This document shows positions 6,358-7,395 of a stretch of DNA of 7,395 bases, piece by piece. The stretch's first letter is position 1; the number at the start of each line of letters is the position of its first letter. The DNA is taken from the NCBI GenBank assembly GCA_947627965.1, contig CANQYA010000046.1:1-7395 (forward strand), read 5' to 3'. Made by a program: the position numbers and the translations under genes. The notes beneath the pieces were generated by a model. It worked only from the letters and a program-made list of their open reading frames with translations, had not been told where the DNA came from and did no database searches. Origin of the DNA: an uncultured Bacilli bacterium (lineage in GTDB: Bacteria; Bacillota_I; Bacilli_A; RF39; UBA660).

Positions 6358-7296
6358 TCACTCCTTTAAAATGTTAGCAATATCGTCCCAATTAAGAGGG
6401 AAACCTATTCTATCTAACACTTTTTCTATTTTTATAGAATGTAAATTGTATTTTAAATTATCTAAAGCATGTGATATTTCTAAAACTAAATTTTTTATTT
6501 CAACATCACTCAACATCTGTTTTAATATTATAATTAATGCGAATAAATCGTTTTTACCATATTCGTAATTACCATCTATTTTAGGTATATTTAACAACTT
6601 ATGATAAATTGTATCATTAATTATTTTTTGCGTTCTATTTTCAAATAAAATATCTTCGTGTGCACATAAATTACGATAATTAGCTAATAATTGCAAATAA
6701 GTTGCTAAACTATTTATATCTACTCTATAAAATTCAGCTATGGCAACACGATCATCTAATCTTAATATTGAATATAGTTCACTAACTATTCCGAACGATA
6801 AAACTTTAACTAAAACCCAAAGTGGTATATAACCATAATTACTAAGATAATGATAAGTTGCTGAATGTTGCCTTCCATTTACCCTTATTTGTCTTTTCAT
6901 TTTCTTAATCAAATCATTAACTTGTCTTGTCTTTTCCACACTGGTATCAAAATTTTTAGGTTTTAAATAGTCATTTTCTTTATATCCATATTTTTGAGAT
7001 AAACGGTAAGAAATAATGGACTTAAAATTATTTTCGATAATTAGCAAATTCTTAAATATAATATTCCTAAATTGTCTATCAAATAAGAACAAACTATATA
7101 ATTCTTCAAATGTTACACCTGTAATAAACCTTTTAGGATCACTATCACTCATAAATAAATGCCTATATCCACTAATAAAAAAGTAATTTTCACGCAATAA
7201 AATTTCTTTAGCATAATTCTCATCATTAATGATAAGTCCTTTATGTTTTAAAATTTCTATTTGTTCATCAAGTGTTTTAAATTGCTTTTCCCTCAT
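6358..7296 (-). CDS. Abi family (AbiD/AbiF-like, Abi_2) HEPN protein
   Basis: A probable cytoplasmic abortive-infection protein that halts growth of phage-infected cells, likely by cutting RNA through a HEPN fold. The N-terminal part has the Abi_2 layout: a helical start, LLRENYFFISGYRHLF (36-51 counted from the upstream GTG) matching the family's NYYRLSGY-type motif, then FDRQFRNIIFKNLLIIENNFKS. The decisive motif is NYRNLCAHEDILF, giving R-N-x-x-x-H (Arg211, His216), the predicted HEPN catalytic pair. About 100 residues follow it. The ATG at 7296 (312 residues) is preferred to the in-frame GTG at 7305 (315), because AGGTGAG (7307-7301) is a good ribosome site for the ATG whereas the GTG lies inside that site and has none of its own. 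Many Abi_2 genes stand alone; no antitoxin is evident. It is first in a unit with htrA. Family assignment is strong; anti-phage activity and RNA target are inferred. Confidence 0.88.
   Translation of the reverse strand: MREKQFKTLDEQIEILKHKGLIINDENYAKEILLRENYFFISGYRHLFMSDSDPKRFITGVTFEELYSLFLFDRQFRNIIFKNLLIIENNFKSIISYRLSQKYGYKENDYLKPKNFDTSVEKTRQVNDLIKKMKRQIRVNGRQHSATYHYLSNYGYIPLWVLVKVLSFGIVSELYSILRLDDRVAIAEFYRVDINSLATYLQLLANYRNLCAHEDILFENRTQKIINDTIYHKLLNIPKIDGNYEYGKNDLFALIIILKQMLSDVEIKNLVLEISHALDNLKYNLHSIKIEKVLDRIGFPLNWDDIANILKE
6361..6366 (-). promoter_or_regulatory. Strong ribosome binding site of htrA
   Basis: AAGGAG on the minus strand lies within the last codons of the Abi gene, and the TGA stop falls between it and the htrA ATG. 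Ribosomes finishing the Abi gene would be released at the protease start, which suggests coupled translation. Confidence 0.8.
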
Positions 7297-7300
7297 TATT

Positions 7301-7307
7301 CTCACCT
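7301..7307 (-). promoter_or_regulatory. Ribosome binding site deciding the Abi start
   Basis: AGGTGAG on the minus strand matches the 3' half of the consensus AGGAGGTGA and lies 4 nt before the ATG at 7296. It contains the alternative GTG codon (7305-7303), which therefore cannot use it. This argues for the 312-residue form. Confidence 0.7.
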
Positions 7308-7314
7308 AGATTAA

Positions 7315-7323
7315 ATTATAGCA
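7315..7323 (-). promoter_or_regulatory. Extended -10 promoter of the abi-htrA unit
   Basis: Minus-strand TGCTATAAT (7323 to 7315) is a perfect extended -10. No good -35 lies at 16-18 bp; the hexamers there are A/T-rich and off-consensus, and TTAACA (7336-7331) is too close at 10 bp. Transcription should start near 7308, leaving a leader of only about 12 nt that begins almost at the ribosome site. The same TGnTATAAT form starts the rfbB unit. Confidence 0.65.
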
Positions 7324-7340
7324 TACTTTTTGTTAAAAAA

Positions 7341-7358
7341 TATGAAAACTTTATGAAA
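7341..7358 (-). repeat. Two TTTCATA heptamers 11 bp apart upstream of the abi promoter
   Basis: Minus-strand TTTCATA occurs at 7358-7352 and again at 7347-7341, one helical turn apart (11 bp start to start), and the nearer copy ends about 17 bp upstream of the TG of the extended -10. Such helically phased direct repeats can bind a regulator, but the motif is short and A/T-rich, so this is a tentative call. Confidence 0.25.
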
Positions 7359-7395
7359 TTCTAAAAATAGTTTAGTGATATTTTGAATTACTTTT

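Noticed and set aside
6358..6360. Possible use of the Mycoplasma/Spiroplasma code (UGA as Trp), suggested by the low GC
   Set aside because: The Abi gene ends at a TGA right before the htrA ribosome-site context, and tryptophans checked in the proteins use TGG.
6371..6568. 65-codon open frame on the plus strand
   Set aside because: It is antisense to the 3' end of the Abi gene, with no independent ribosome site or recognisable protein features.
7297..7305. GTG start adding three residues to the Abi protein
   Set aside because: The GTG is part of the AGGTGAG ribosome site that serves the ATG at 7296 and has no purine-rich site of its own upstream.
1..7395. CRISPR array, tRNA or rRNA genes, insertion sequence or attachment sites
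   Set aside because: No regularly spaced repeats, cloverleaf-like sequences, transposase or integrase genes, or terminal inverted repeats were seen on either strand.

Overview
This is an AT-rich window (visibly well under 35% GC) in which every convincing gene lies on the minus strand, so transcription runs from the right edge to the left. Strong purine-rich Shine-Dalgarno sites, extended -10 promoters (TGnTATAAT), intrinsic terminators and an HtrA with a single N-terminal anchor point to a low-GC Bacillota-type bacterium, perhaps an uncultivated host-associated lineage. UGA is a stop here (it ends the Abi gene) and Trp is read from UGG, so the Mycoplasma/Spiroplasma code is not in use. No gene marks a phage, plasmid or transposon.

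Layout in transcription order. (1) Right edge, about 7305-7395: a promoter region with an extended -10 very close to the first gene. (2) 7296-6358: an Abi_2 (AbiD/AbiF-like) protein with a HEPN-type RNxxxH motif, probably an abortive-infection RNase. It is followed after only 4 nt by (3) 6353-5241: a membrane-anchored HtrA/DegP-like serine protease with one PDZ domain and an intact His-Asp-Ser triad. A stem-loop with a T-rich tail (5238-5199) probably ends this two-gene unit. (4) A new extended -10 promoter (about 5156) starts a three-gene sugar unit: rfbB/rmlB, dTDP-glucose 4,6-dehydratase (5112-4096); an 877-residue glycosyltransferase with three GT2-like modules (4083-1450); and a DUF1972/GT4 glycosyltransferase of the rhamnosyltransferase type (1434-292). 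Gaps are 12 and 15 nt, and each ribosome site abuts or overlaps the preceding stop region. A hairpin terminator (276-249) closes the unit and a second hairpin (180-155) may back it up.

(5) The left 291 bases hold no gene but are structured: the two terminators, an imperfect 23-nt direct repeat, a perfect 12-bp palindrome and, at the very edge, a run of 12 C (12 G on the minus strand) lying exactly between a -35-like TTGCGA and a perfect TATAAT. This looks like a phase-variable promoter whose spacer length changes by slippage, firing leftward into a gene just outside the window.

Together the left two thirds is a piece of a surface-polysaccharide locus: RfbB makes the intermediate for dTDP-L-rhamnose (or another dTDP-deoxysugar) and the two glycosyltransferases probably assemble a rhamnose-containing glycan. 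The likely ON/OFF promoter at the end of this locus fits phase variation of a surface structure. The right third couples a probable anti-phage toxin with an envelope protease, an uncommon pairing whose meaning cannot be told from this window.
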